Positions 7,655 to 15,143 of a stretch of DNA of 36,751 nucleotides are shown here, piece by piece; positions within the stretch are counted from its first letter, which is position 1, and each line of letters begins with the position of its first letter. The stretch spans positions 1 through 36,751 of IMG/VR virus record IMGVR_UViG_3300025727_000028, one strand, 5' to 3'. The position numbers were made by a program, and so were the translations under genes. The stretch comes from a virus. Under the pieces are notes generated by a model. That model did not search any database, was not told the origin of the DNA, and worked only from the letters and a program-made list of their open reading frames with translations.

Positions 7655-8962
7655 TTATACTTCCCGAATACCATCTTCAAATACATGCTTTACTGTTGGG
7701 AAACGTAGTGATATTTTCCCAGTTTTATCAGTTGATTCTTCAAAATACTGCACAGTTATTTCCTTTCCGAGAATTAAATTATTATCATTATAATATCTAT
7801 GTCGTTGGTCTAAACTAAATCCAGACCCAACAGATACTACTTCACCCTTATGCTCTATAATCACATTGGTTAATGTTTCTATCGTTTCTTCCAACCCAGT
7901 TTCTTTACTAATAATTCTGAACGGTCCTGTTTCTACTCGTATAACTTTGTATTCGGCATCAAACATCTTCTTTACTTTGAGTAAATTTCTTGTCCGTTTA
8001 CCTTCATACTCATAATCACGACGAACCATAATACCTTCCCAACCTTTATCATTCGCCATATCTAACAATTCAATAATTTCAGCTTCACCATTTTTAATGA
8101 GAGTCATTTCTAATCGCTCTATGTAAGTAGAAACACCTAAATCATTCCAGGGCATTCTTTCGGTCAATGTTACATCTGATTTTTTAGAATCAAATTCATC
8201 GAGTGTTAAGCAATCAAACACTATATATTTTGGATTTTCGATTGTGTAATCTTTTTTTCTAATTTGACTTACTACCGCCGTAAAATCTTCGTTTCCGTTA
8301 TCATCAACAATACACATTTCACCATCTAAAACAAAATTATTAAATCTCATATTTTCTAATGCTGTTTTGACTTTGGATAGTGTGTGGAATTCTTTTCCCT
8401 TTCGTGAATAAAAAGTTACCACCCCGTTTTCTTTACGTGTAATAACTCGCACACCATCTAACTTACGAGTCCAATACCAATCTTCTGTATCCCAATTTAT
8501 TTTGTGAGCGTGGTCTTCGTATTTGTGAGCTAATGCTACATCAAATGTTGGAATCAAACCCGGAAATACTTTATTGATTACCTTGGCATCTGTCCGAGTT
8601 TTTAAATTCTTCTCCAATATATTATAAATCAATTCTTTATATTCTGAATATGTTTTTATAAATCCATTTGTTACTGATATTGCTTTATGTCCAGTAATTT
8701 CTCTGTTAGATAACATATCCAATAATTCAAATAAATCCGTGATAGTGTTCTCAAATAAATGAGAATTCTTTTGTAAATTTTTAGGGGATACTCCAAACAT
8801 TCTATATGGGTCATATGTATATAATAACACATTTTTTAATGTGGGATATTTTGAGAGTATATCTATTTTATCATTTTTAGAATTTGTAGAATTTAACTCA
8901 ATTGTCATATCCTTTAATTCACTTAGTATATGTTCTGTATTCATTTTTCTTCTTTTAAACAT
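7655..8962 (-). CDS. ATP-dependent DNA ligase
   Basis: A 435-residue ligase. The adenylation motif TRKLDGVR has Lys167 as predicted nucleophile, with FYSRKGKEF following, VLDGEM as motif III, GWEGIMVRR as motif IV and LLKVKKM as motif V. The C-terminal part reads as an OB-fold domain. It seals nicks in phage DNA replication, repair and recombination. The ATG at 8962 has GTGGA just upstream and overlaps the preceding gene by 8 bases; ATG 8944 (MNTEH) is an alternative. It is co-transcribed with the 65-residue gene from the promoter at 9182-9210. Confidence 0.92.
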   Translation of the reverse strand: MFKRRKMNTEHILSELKDMTIELNSTNSKNDKIDILSKYPTLKNVLLYTYDPYRMFGVSPKNLQKNSHLFENTITDLFELLDMLSNREITGHKAISVTNGFIKTYSEYKELIYNILEKNLKTRTDAKVINKVFPGLIPTFDVALAHKYEDHAHKINWDTEDWYWTRKLDGVRVITRKENGVVTFYSRKGKEFHTLSKVKTALENMRFNNFVLDGEMCIVDDNGNEDFTAVVSQIRKKDYTIENPKYIVFDCLTLDEFDSKKSDVTLTERMPWNDLGVSTYIERLEMTLIKNGEAEIIELLDMANDKGWEGIMVRRDYEYEGKRTRNLLKVKKMFDAEYKVIRVETGPFRIISKETGLEETIETLTNVIIEHKGEVVSVGSGFSLDQRHRYYNDNNLILGKEITVQYFEESTDKTGKISLRFPTVKHVFEDGIREV

Positions 8963-9152
8963 TCCACTCTAAATTTTCATCTATAATCACCGGTTGAGCG
9001 ACAGGCGTCAAACAGTATATTTCTCCACGTGCAGTCAACCACTCATTCAGTATAAATGCTCTTACTTCATCGCGATCAAGTGCTGTAATAAAATAAATAC
9101 TTTCAGTATCCCCTCTATCTCGTCTAAATTGTATGTAATATGAATAATACAT
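8955..9152 (-). CDS. Hypothetical 65 aa protein
   Basis: A small mixed alpha/beta protein starting MYYSYYIQFRRDRGD and ending IIDENLEWNV. No known motif. It is the first gene after a strong promoter, with AAGGAAA upstream of the ATG, and its stop overlaps the ligase start. Such leading small genes are typical of early phage transcription units. Confidence 0.6.
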   Translation of the reverse strand: MYYSYYIQFRRDRGDTESIYFITALDRDEVRAFILNEWLTARGEIYCLTPVAQPVIIDENLEWNV

Positions 9153-9181
9153 TTGTTGTTTTTCCTTTTTTGTTACGACGT

Positions 9182-9210
9182 AATATACGACAAATATTTG
9201 GTAATGTCAA
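9182..9210 (-). promoter_or_regulatory. Sigma70-type phage promoter P2
   Basis: TTGACA (9210-9205, perfect consensus), 17 bases, TATATT (9187-9182). The expected start near 9175 gives a roughly 25-base leader. It drives the 65-residue gene, DNA ligase and probably the genes beyond. Confidence 0.88.
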
Positions 9211-9218
9211 TTACTTTA

Positions 9219-9512
9219 TTAATCTTCTTTTAGAAACAACATAAATAACAAAACCATTTCACCCTCGGTGTGCCAAGTTTTATAATCTTCAGTAAGGTTG
9301 AAAATATTGACACCTGAAAAATCTTCATTGGACATTAATACTGGGTCGTATGAATCACCAAACTCATATGTATAGTAATATGATGGTTCTACTTCCCCAC
9401 TTTCTTCTGTAGATACATCTGTTCGATCAAATCCATAATCTATAAATGTCCTTTCAGTTATTTTAGTTTCGTTCATAAACGGTACTAATTCTTCAATCGC
9501 TACTGTCTGCAT
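9219..9512 (-). CDS. Acidic hypothetical protein, 97 aa
   Basis: An acidic, tyrosine-rich protein (EVEPSYYYTYEFGDSYDPVL) with a hydrophobic C-terminal stretch (GEMVLLFMLFLKED). It overlaps the upstream zinc-ribbon gene by 20 bases. Function not recognised. Its net negative charge resembles small host-takeover or DNA-mimic phage proteins, but that is only a composition remark. Confidence 0.55.
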   Translation of the reverse strand: MQTVAIEELVPFMNETKITERTFIDYGFDRTDVSTEESGEVEPSYYYTYEFGDSYDPVLMSNEDFSGVNIFNLTEDYKTWHTEGEMVLLFMLFLKED

Positions 9513-9936
9513 AATACTCCTTTAATATTTCCTTCGCAGATTTGATTCCCAAGTCCATCTCACTTTGAGTATCTTGAATCCACTTGATTAATTCTAATAT
9601 GTCTTGTTTATAAAACAATGGGTCACTGTGCTGAGATTCTTCGAGATACATAATTTTACCCTTGCCATCCGTTAAATCTATTCCTTCACAATCTATACGT
9701 TTGTAGAAAATTAACTCTTCTTCTAATTTTTTAATTTGTCTTACGTGGGCTTCGTGTGATTCACCAAGTTCAGTGTAAGCATCAAGTCCTACTTTTGGTA
9801 TTGTATCATCTGGTTCTGTGTAAGATAGACACGCACAGAATTTACAAAAGTAATCCCCCATGAAATCATGTGCACCTAATTTTCCACAGTTATCACATTT
9901 TGCATCTTTATCATACAACATTTCTCTATTTTCCAT
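9493..9936 (-). CDS. Zinc-ribbon N-terminus plus helical tail, unknown
   Basis: A 147-residue protein with two cysteine pairs near the start, CDNCGKLGAHDFMGDYFCKFC, a four-Cys zinc-ribbon arrangement. A charged helix (residues about 60-80, HEAHVRQIKKLEEELIFYKR) and a second helical block follow. AAAGGAG precedes the ATG. The family is not recognised; zinc binding is likely and any nucleic-acid contact is inferred. Confidence 0.6.
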   Translation of the reverse strand: MENREMLYDKDAKCDNCGKLGAHDFMGDYFCKFCACLSYTEPDDTIPKVGLDAYTELGESHEAHVRQIKKLEEELIFYKRIDCEGIDLTDGKGKIMYLEESQHSDPLFYKQDILELIKWIQDTQSEMDLGIKSAKEILKEYYADSSD

Positions 9937-9959
9937 TTTGTTTCTCCTTTATTTCATCT

Positions 9960-10151
9960 CTAATAACCATCATAATCTCTCTCTTTTAATTCTGGAAACA
10001 ACCTTGTTAATTTTGAATTGTCAGGATATTTTATTTTCATTTCCAATTGTTTAACATAAACGGATACATCATAAGGTACTTCGTACATCTCACGCTTTTC
10101 TGTTTTTTGATTATAGCAATTTATATAATGTGTACCGTTACTTTTTTTCAT
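9960..10151 (-). CDS. Hypothetical 63 aa protein
   Basis: A small, charged, soluble protein (GTHYINCYNQKTEKREMYEV, then a helix). Its start overlaps the 3' end of the preceding gene by 14 bases. No motif recognised. Confidence 0.5.
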   Translation of the reverse strand: MKKSNGTHYINCYNQKTEKREMYEVPYDVSVYVKQLEMKIKYPDNSKLTRLFPELKERDYDGY

Positions 10152-10449
10152 TTAAATACCACTCCGGCTGTTTACTACACCAAGAATAATTCAAAAGAAA
10201 CATATCAACTGCTCTTTCACAATCAGCTTTTTTCATATAACTACTATCACATACTTCTCGTTGTGCTGGTTTTATTTTATGCAAGTAATTAACCATCCAA
10301 TGTTTGAATTCTTTTTCTGTTTCTTCAGACCAAGTATGTTTAAAGAACCAATTATCTTCTTGCATATCAATATCATTATAATTTACTCCTGCAAATAAAC
10401 ACATTGTGTTTAAAATAATATTGAGATGTGTACCATATTCTTTTTTCAT
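10138..10449 (-). CDS. Conserved phage hypothetical protein, 103 aa
   Basis: Starts MKKEYGTHLNIILNTMCLFAG; I recall proteins with a similar start (YGTHxNIxxNTMCLxAG) in other large phages, with no function. The start is ATG 10449, overlapping the upstream stop as TAATG with a GGGGG run as SD. The in-frame ATG at 10461 would lie further inside the upstream gene. C-terminal tryptophans and a Cys pair (REVCDSSYMKKADC) are present. Confidence 0.6.
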   Translation of the reverse strand: MKKEYGTHLNIILNTMCLFAGVNYNDIDMQEDNWFFKHTWSEETEKEFKHWMVNYLHKIKPAQREVCDSSYMKKADCERAVDMFLLNYSWCSKQPEWYLNEKK

Positions 10450-10775
10450 TACAGCCCCCATACTCTATTTTTATCATAGATGAATTCAACTCCATCATAA
10501 TCATATATATCCCAATCAACATCATCAGGTATTTCTAACACATCTAATGCTGAATAACGTCCGTTAGCATCTTCACCCAACTTTTCAACTACTTTTACTA
10601 AATTTTCATCATCACGGTTCAAATCCCACACAAAAAATGTATACTTACCAACACCAAACTTATCATCTTTAGCGGTCAACTCTAATTCTATACCAGACAA
10701 ATCAGCATATTTTTCAATAGCCAAATCCGACAATCCAAATCCACCAAAACATCTGTTTATTACTATTTTTTTCAT
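10449..10775 (-). CDS. Conserved hypothetical protein (INRCFGGFGLS family)
   Basis: A 108-residue protein starting MKKIVINRCFGGFGLSDLAI, with LVKVVEKLGEDANG and IPDDVDWDIYDYDGVEFI further on. This pattern belongs to a small family I have seen in phages and some bacteria, without known function. AGGAG precedes the ATG, which overlaps the upstream stop (TAATG). It is translationally coupled to neighbours on both sides. Confidence 0.65.
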   Translation of the reverse strand: MKKIVINRCFGGFGLSDLAIEKYADLSGIELELTAKDDKFGVGKYTFFVWDLNRDDENLVKVVEKLGEDANGRYSALDVLEIPDDVDWDIYDYDGVEFIYDKNRVWGL

Positions 10776-10945
10776 TATATCAAACTCCTAATTAATGTGA
10801 ATAATCCAACTAATCCAAGTCCAGAGAATATACCAAAGTAAAATCCTTTACGTTGGAATGTTTCTGCTACTGCTATCAAATCCCACTGTGATACTGATAC
10901 TTCTTTATCCATATCTTCTGTATTATTTATTTCCGGGAAATTCAT
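10775..10945 (-). CDS. Small tail-anchored membrane protein, 56 aa
   Basis: ATG 10945 to TAA 10777-10775. A polar N-terminal 30 residues is followed by a C-terminal hydrophobic helix (YFGIFSGLGLVGLFTLI) and RSLI. It overlaps the upstream gene by ATGA and the downstream gene by TAATG, with AGAGGTGG as SD inside the upstream gene. These overlaps support a real gene. Function unknown. Confidence 0.7.
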   Translation of the reverse strand: MNFPEINNTEDMDKEVSVSQWDLIAVAETFQRKGFYFGIFSGLGLVGLFTLIRSLI

Positions 10946-11304
10946 TTTACCACCTCTAATTTTGCTAATTCAGTTTTTCCAAATTGTGTAACGTGAGAAC
11001 TAACCACGTGTTCGTTTCTATCGAAATTCTCTAGCCATTGTTGATGACGCAACACTTGATGTAAATCATACGCTAATTCACTATCTTCAGTATGTCCAAA
11101 CATTTGATTGTAATCATAATCAGAATCTAACGTTTTTAATAATTCACGTTGTTTATCATTTAACTTTTCTAATGATTTATCATCCCATGTAATATCATCC
11201 AATGCATATTTTAACTGACCAACTAACTGTCTCATTAATGAGTGAGTTGCTCGATTTAAAATATCGAGTTGTTTTTCATTTATTGTTAATGTGTATTTTT
11301 TCAT
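10942..11304 (-). CDS. Conserved phage hypothetical protein, 120 aa
   Basis: An all-helical protein opening KKYTLTINEKQLDILNRATH, a pattern I recall in several large phages without known function. It contains acidic aromatic stretches (DSDYDYNQMFGH). First gene after promoter P3; a leader of about 20 bases is expected. Confidence 0.6.
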   Translation of the reverse strand: MKKYTLTINEKQLDILNRATHSLMRQLVGQLKYALDDITWDDKSLEKLNDKQRELLKTLDSDYDYNQMFGHTEDSELAYDLHQVLRHQQWLENFDRNEHVVSSHVTQFGKTELAKLEVVK

Positions 11305-11330
11305 TTGTAGCCTTTATTTAGTCACCCTAT

Positions 11331-11359
11331 AATATACAACATATTTTTGTTAAAATCAA
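11331..11359 (-). promoter_or_regulatory. Sigma70-type phage promoter P3
   Basis: TTGATT (11359-11354), 17 bases, TATATT (11336-11331). The -35 overlaps the last codons of the upstream gene. The -35 departs by one base (GATT for GACT) from the others, so it may be weaker. Confidence 0.78.
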
Positions 11360-11634
11360 GTAGTTTTTTTCATTTGTTTGTGAAATTTATTTAATTGTGC
11401 GGCTAATAATTTAGTTTGTTGCTTATTTAACAGAATACTATCTGCACTTAACTCACCGTGCCATAGTGCTCTCCAAATATAAGATACTCGTTGTCTCAAA
11501 GTTGAGCTTCCCCAATTACTATATCTCATCATTGAGATTTCTATATCGTCAGTCCAATCTTTCCAAAGGGTTATTCTTATAGTTGAACAGCCACATTCAC
11601 AATCAACATAGTATTTTTCTTTATCATTTTTCAT
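11356..11634 (-). CDS. Conserved phage hypothetical protein, 92 aa
   Basis: Contains CECGCSTIRITLWKDW followed by IEISM, then a tryptophan-containing helix (VSYIWRALWHGEL) and a basic tail. The CxCxC start suggests metal binding. Similar small proteins occur in other phages, with no role known to me. Its ATG overlaps the upstream stop (TAATG). Confidence 0.6.
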   Translation of the reverse strand: MKNDKEKYYVDCECGCSTIRITLWKDWTDDIEISMMRYSNWGSSTLRQRVSYIWRALWHGELSADSILLNKQQTKLLAAQLNKFHKQMKKTT

Positions 11635-11768
11635 TAGTCCACCAACGTTTTTTTAATATTAACTTCTGAGCCCATTCGAATTACAATCTTCTTAAACCAG
11701 ATAGAGTTCATAACTTTATCAAATTCAACTTTTGGATTATATCTTTTGTTTGTTTTTTTATCTCTCAT
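11634..11768 (-). CDS. Small basic protein, 44 aa, possibly longer
   Basis: ATG 11768 with TAGGTG upstream, to TAA overlapping the next ATG. The product is basic (MRDKKTNKRYNPKVEFDKV). The frame stays open upstream for about 25 codons with protein-like content (NNPLLCRLLCVDLGV) until a TAG near 11846, but has no ATG, GTG or TTG there. Either the start is at 11768 or the gene has lost its original start. Function unknown. Confidence 0.45.
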   Translation of the reverse strand: MRDKKTNKRYNPKVEFDKVMNSIWFKKIVIRMGSEVNIKKTLVD

Positions 11769-11808
11769 AACACCTAAATCTACACATAATAAACGACAAA
11801 GTAAAGGA

Positions 11809-12066
11809 TTATTTTGAATATTTTTTCCAAAGTCTATTACATTCTATCATATCTCTTTCTCTAATTTGTGTAGTTGGATAACATCCAATCATAGACTTAA
11901 CCCGAAGAATATCACTTCGTTCAACTAGTGTTTGAGACGAAGAAGTAGTGAATATAATTCTTCGTAATAACTTATCTAATTTCTCTGTTATAGTATTTTG
12001 TTTAAACATAGTATATACCCAATTATCATTAAATGATGGAGTTGATAATATAATTACCTTACTCAT
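11809..12066 (-). CDS. Hypothetical protein with C-terminal CNxLWKxY motif
   Basis: An 85-residue protein (MSKVIILSTPSFNDNWVYTM...). The start is ATG 12066, which overlaps the stop of the upstream gene (ATGAGTAA); the frame extends 8 residues further upstream without a ribosome site. The C-terminus RERDMIECNRLWKKYSK matches the end of the preceding gene product and of two proteins elsewhere in the window. Function unknown. Confidence 0.6.
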   Translation of the reverse strand: MSKVIILSTPSFNDNWVYTMFKQNTITEKLDKLLRRIIFTTSSSQTLVERSDILRVKSMIGCYPTTQIRERDMIECNRLWKKYSK

Positions 12067-12487
12067 CTTTGTATTTTTTCCATAATTCATTACACCGTAA
12101 CATTTCAGAGCGACTTATCTCTCCATCATTTATTAGTCTATTCATTATATTATAGATTTCAAGCGTATGGTCTTCACTCCAATATGCCGCTCCGCAATTA
12201 ATGATAGCATTACTTAACTTTTTCAATTTATTTTTTACTTTGTAGAAAAAACCTTTATGATTATCATCTTCATTCATGTTAAAATCTACAATTATTCGTG
12301 CGTATAATTCACTTGCACTTAATTTAGAAAGTTCATCGGCATTATAAATTTTATGTTTAATTCCTGGGATTTGTAAGTCTCCAAATACAGTATAGGAATC
12401 AGTGTTCGTATAATACTTAAACTTTTTAATTACACCTATACACTTTAGTAAATCTAATCCCTTATCTACGTGAGTGTATTTTGGCAT
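12059..12487 (-). CDS. Hypothetical protein with C-terminal CNxLWKxY motif
   Basis: A 142-residue mostly helical protein with a lysine-rich middle (FFYKVKNKLKKLSNAI) ending SRSEMLRCNELWKKYKDE. The C-terminal motif recurs in the next gene and in the products at 20704-21228 and 24282-24551. It directly follows the metallophosphoesterase stop. No function recognised. Confidence 0.6.
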   Translation of the reverse strand: MPKYTHVDKGLDLLKCIGVIKKFKYYTNTDSYTVFGDLQIPGIKHKIYNADELSKLSASELYARIIVDFNMNEDDNHKGFFYKVKNKLKKLSNAIINCGAAYWSEDHTLEIYNIMNRLINDGEISRSEMLRCNELWKKYKDE

Positions 12488-13162
12488 CTATATCTCTATA
12501 ATGGTTACTGGATTTGTTAGTTTATATTGCTCGTTCATCACAGAAACGTTAAAACATTCAGTCACACTATCATCATTCCATTTGATTGTTTCTTTCATTC
12601 CACCCGAACCGTGGATATGGCCGAACATTGCAACTTTAGGTTTAACTCGTTCTAAATAATTTTTAAAGTGAATACAACCTAATGGTCTTTCGTGTTTATA
12701 TTCTGGTGTAACTGAATCTAAAACTTTATATGGGGGGCCATGACAAACTACAACATCAGCTTCTGGTGCATTCTCCCAAAATATTTTTGATTGTCTTTCT
12801 GTAAGATTGAATGCCCAATTATTAAATTCGGGTGTGAAGTTACTACCGAAGAATTTAAGTCCTTCTATCTCTACTACTGTATCGTGTATGTACATAGAAT
12901 CACATTCATTATCTATGACTTCTGCGTTATACGGAAAATCTTCAATCCCTAAGGAGTGATTTCCAGCAATCCAAAGTTTATAGTCAAACTGTGTTTGGCC
13001 TTTCATCCAATATATGAAATCTTGAAGTTCAGTTGGTTTATCTGTGTATGTTGCATCACCTGCATGTACTAGCACCGAAGTAACATCATCTGAAATTTCA
13101 GGTACATCAAATGAATAATCACAATGATTATCCGATACTGCTATTATTTGTATTTTCTTCAT
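12488..13162 (-). CDS. Calcineurin-like metallophosphoesterase
   Basis: A 224-residue protein with the full two-metal motif set: SDNH (Asp11, His13), HAGD (Asp36), AGNHS (Asn68-His69), VCHGPP (His141) and FGHIHGS (His182, His184). The family hydrolyses phosphomonoesters or diesters, including nucleic acids and nucleotides; the phage substrate is unknown. The ATG lies only 8 bases after the -10 box of promoter P4, so the message should be almost leaderless; GG at -3/-4 is no useful SD. Confidence 0.88.
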   Translation of the reverse strand: MKKIQIIAVSDNHCDYSFDVPEISDDVTSVLVHAGDATYTDKPTELQDFIYWMKGQTQFDYKLWIAGNHSLGIEDFPYNAEVIDNECDSMYIHDTVVEIEGLKFFGSNFTPEFNNWAFNLTERQSKIFWENAPEADVVVCHGPPYKVLDSVTPEYKHERPLGCIHFKNYLERVKPKVAMFGHIHGSGGMKETIKWNDDSVTECFNVSVMNEQYKLTNPVTIIEI

Positions 13163-13170
13163 AACCTTTT

Positions 13171-13199
13171 AATATACGACTTTATTGTGTTAAAGTCAA
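13171..13199 (-). promoter_or_regulatory. Sigma70-type phage promoter P4
   Basis: TTGACT (13199-13194), 17 bases, TATATT (13176-13171). The -10 ends 8 bases before the phosphoesterase ATG. About 100 bases upstream of it hold no gene; they contain an AT-rich inverted repeat (GATAATA...TATTATC, 13231-13251). Confidence 0.87.
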
Positions 13200-13296
13200 G
13201 TCTTTTTAATGGAATAAATATACTCCACGTGATAATATTATAGTTATTATCGCGCTTGTTTTAATCCTTTCATTATATTATCAAGTTCACTTCTTT

Positions 13297-13485
13297 CTAT
13301 ATATATAACTTTTCATTTCTTTTAAAATTTCTTAAAAAGAATCCATCTTCACCTTTGATATACTGTTTTTCATCTGTGTCCGATACGCTATCTTCATCCG
13401 CTTCATTGAGTTCCTGCAGGATGTAGATTATTATTCCTATTTGCCACACCAGTAGTGAGCAGAATAAAAATTCCTTAATTGCCAC
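13297..13485 (-). CDS. Small membrane protein, GTG start
   Basis: A 62-residue protein with an N-terminal hydrophobic helix (FLFCSLLVWQIGIIIYIL) followed by an acidic stretch (NEADEDSVSDTDE). It starts with GTG inside the last codons of the upstream gene (11-base overlap). Single-pass membrane protein; function unknown. Confidence 0.6.
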   Translation of the reverse strand: MAIKEFLFCSLLVWQIGIIIYILQELNEADEDSVSDTDEKQYIKGEDGFFLRNFKRNEKLYI

Positions 13486-13771
13486 TCATATCCTTCTTGA
13501 GTCCCCCTAAATAATTTAATATTCTTGCTATTTTTCCACTCTCAACTCTATATGCAGTTTTATCAATTTGTTTTTTATCTTTCATCATTTCTACAGTTTT
13601 TGATTCTTTTTCCCAATGCTTGATGAGTTCATCAGTATTCATCTTAGAAAGTGCTTTAGCTTCATTTACAGATTCTTTAAATGATGTTTTAAATTCCTGA
13701 CTCATGGACTTACTCTGTGCTTGGATTTCCTCTCTAATCATTTCTCTTAATTGTGTTTTAGTTATTTTCAT
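13475..13771 (-). CDS. Protein with shared N-terminal leader MKITKTQLREMIREEI (copy B)
   Basis: A 98-residue helical, Lys/Glu-rich protein. Its first 16 residues and its upstream DNA are nearly identical to the gene at 13901-14278, while the rest differs. The shared N-terminus is a short amphipathic helix. Similar MKIT/MRIS-QLRxxIREE starts occur, as I recall, on unrelated marine phage proteins. In T4 an N-terminal peptide targets internal proteins into the capsid and is cut by the prohead protease. A capsid-targeting role is a hypothesis. No close fit to an LxE cleavage site follows the leader in this copy. Confidence 0.65.
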   Translation of the reverse strand: MKITKTQLREMIREEIQAQSKSMSQEFKTSFKESVNEAKALSKMNTDELIKHWEKESKTVEMMKDKKQIDKTAYRVESGKIARILNYLGGLKKDMSGN

Positions 13772-13845
13772 TTTATTTATATCCTATAGTTATATGATTA
13801 TAAATATACAAAACTTTTTTTTAATCCCATAAACTGAAAAAGTAT
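13725..13845 (-). repeat. Direct repeat, copy B: gene leader module
   Basis: About 121 bases nearly matching copy A at 14232-14353. It covers the first codons of the 13475-13771 gene, its leader and a remnant of the 3' end of the 14329-14904 gene (the bases for YFFSLWD and stop). Copy A still has that gene end in place, so copy B is the derived one. Differences are a few substitutions, a one-base change in the T/A run and a changed ribosome-site region. Confidence 0.85.
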
Positions 13846-13900
13846 AAGCTTTATCATAATATTTCTCCTAATAATAAAAAGCTATGTTTAGTTTCAGTTC

Positions 13901-14278
13901 TTACAATATGTACGTACTTTTGACTTTATAGTTAATTTTCTTTTTACCATCTTCATCTATATACTCTATGTCAAAATCAAAGCTAGGAACTGACCCAAAA
14001 TAATAAAATCTCACATCTACAATTTTACCCTTAGTAGCAGGAATTTTTTTCGTTTTCCCATGAGCAGTAACAACCTTATACCTATCATAGGTTACATTAC
14101 TTCCTTTGAGTTTATTAATCGCAGACTTTATTAACTTATCCTCAGTAGTATCTCTAGCCTTTTCAGCACCATCTGCTATACCATTTCCAAGAGCATTAAT
14201 TTGCTTTGAAGATACCGTGCCTTCATTCAATATTTCCTCTCTAATCATCTCTCTTAATTGTGTTTTAGTTATTTTCAT
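13901..14278 (-). CDS. Protein with shared N-terminal leader MKITKTQLREMIREEI (copy A)
   Basis: A 125-residue protein. The leader helix is followed by ILNEG; LNE|G fits the (L/I)xE cleavage rule of T4-type prohead proteases. The remainder has a helix and then a beta-rich domain (GKIVDVRFYYFGSVPSFDFD, KKINYKVKSTYIL). Upstream is TATAGGAG before the ATG. It may be a packaged internal or structural protein carrying a targeting peptide; this is inference. Confidence 0.65.
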   Translation of the reverse strand: MKITKTQLREMIREEILNEGTVSSKQINALGNGIADGAEKARDTTEDKLIKSAINKLKGSNVTYDRYKVVTAHGKTKKIPATKGKIVDVRFYYFGSVPSFDFDIEYIDEDGKKKINYKVKSTYIL

Positions 14279-14353
14279 TTTGATTGTCTCCTATAGTTAT
14301 ATGATTATAAATATACAAAACTTTTTTTTTAATCCCATAAACTGAAAAAGTAT
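14232..14353 (-). repeat. Direct repeat, copy A: gene leader module
   Basis: About 122 bases, the apparent parent copy. It starts inside codons 2-16 of the 13901-14278 gene and extends through its leader into the true 3' end of the 14329-14904 gene. See copy B at 13725-13845. The duplicated unit carries leader, ribosome site and N-terminal peptide as one movable piece. Confidence 0.85.
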
Positions 14354-14904
14354 TCTCCAATCAATTCAAAGGAACGTTTTACAGAACTATTCAATTTTTC
14401 ATACTCACCGTCTTTTTTGTAATCGTAGTCAGCATCATGGATTAGTTTGGCACACTTGAGCCCGTAAATGATTTCCCCATACACATTCTGCATACGTTGT
14501 TCTGCTTTCTCACTCGCTTCATCTGTTGGATTTCCATCTTCATCAACTCCATCTTTTTCATCGTAGAAAGCCATTGAAACACCTACGTGGTCTTTTTTCA
14601 AGCTCTCAAACATTGGAATTAGAATTGTGACTAAATGGTAATCAATCCCCCAAGTATCCTGGTAAGAGTAGCCTTGTTTTGCTCGTTGGTAGTAATGCTT
14701 CAAAGCCCCTGGTCGAATTTTATCCCACCAGTCGTTTAAAACTTTTTGGTGAAATGGAAAATAAATCCAGTCTTCCCATTTTGCTATAAACCAATTTCGT
14801 TGTGAGTCGCGATAATCCATCATTTCTCTTAAGTCTGTGAAACATACATCTCCACCATCAGTGGATATACATCCTTCGCAAGTTTCTTCATTGTGTTTTT
14901 TCAT
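14329..14904 (-). CDS. Conserved phage hypothetical protein, 191 aa
   Basis: An aromatic-rich protein with an N-terminal Cys pair (CEGC) and a central RAKQGYSYQDTWGIDYHLVTIL. I recall the GYSxxDxWxxDYHLA-type segment from other phage proteins of unknown role. A second helical half ends FELIGEYFFSLWD. Its end is partly duplicated downstream in repeat copy B. It overlaps the upstream gene by ATGA. Confidence 0.65.
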   Translation of the reverse strand: MKKHNEETCEGCISTDGGDVCFTDLREMMDYRDSQRNWFIAKWEDWIYFPFHQKVLNDWWDKIRPGALKHYYQRAKQGYSYQDTWGIDYHLVTILIPMFESLKKDHVGVSMAFYDEKDGVDEDGNPTDEASEKAEQRMQNVYGEIIYGLKCAKLIHDADYDYKKDGEYEKLNSSVKRSFELIGEYFFSLWD

Positions 14905-15143
14905 TTTACCTCTTCCATTTTTATTGATTTATTATTAACTTCTACATCGTAGTAAATAGTTTTCGGTTTTGGCTTATTCATATTGTTTACATCTAATCGT
15001 ATTCTATTTCTAGCATGCGACGGATCTCCAGATGCATGTCCTTCTAATGATGTGTATAATCCATACCATCTTTTTTTATATGGTTCATGAACTGTAATTC
15101 CCAAATCATTTTTCCACGATTTTATTTTATATTTGTATTTCAT
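14901..15143 (-). CDS. Hypothetical basic protein, 80 aa
   Basis: A lysine/arginine-rich soluble protein (MKYKYKIKSWKNDLGITVHE, RNRIRLDVNNMNKPKPK). It is coupled by ATGA overlaps to the small membrane protein before it and the 191-residue protein after it. No family recognised. Confidence 0.55.
   Translation of the reverse strand: MKYKYKIKSWKNDLGITVHEPYKKRWYGLYTSLEGHASGDPSHARNRIRLDVNNMNKPKPKTIYYDVEVNNKSIKMEEVK

Noticed and set aside
13798-13857. Nineteen-codon frame MIKLILFQFMGLKKSF with a good AGGAG site
   Set aside because: It lies in the duplicated remnant of the upstream gene end, in a different frame, and its counterpart in copy A is not a gene. Translation is possible but not supported.
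13796-14315. TATAAATA (T4 late promoter-like) on the plus strand in both repeat copies
   Set aside because: The octamer is expected by chance several times in DNA this AT-rich, and it points against all genes nearby.
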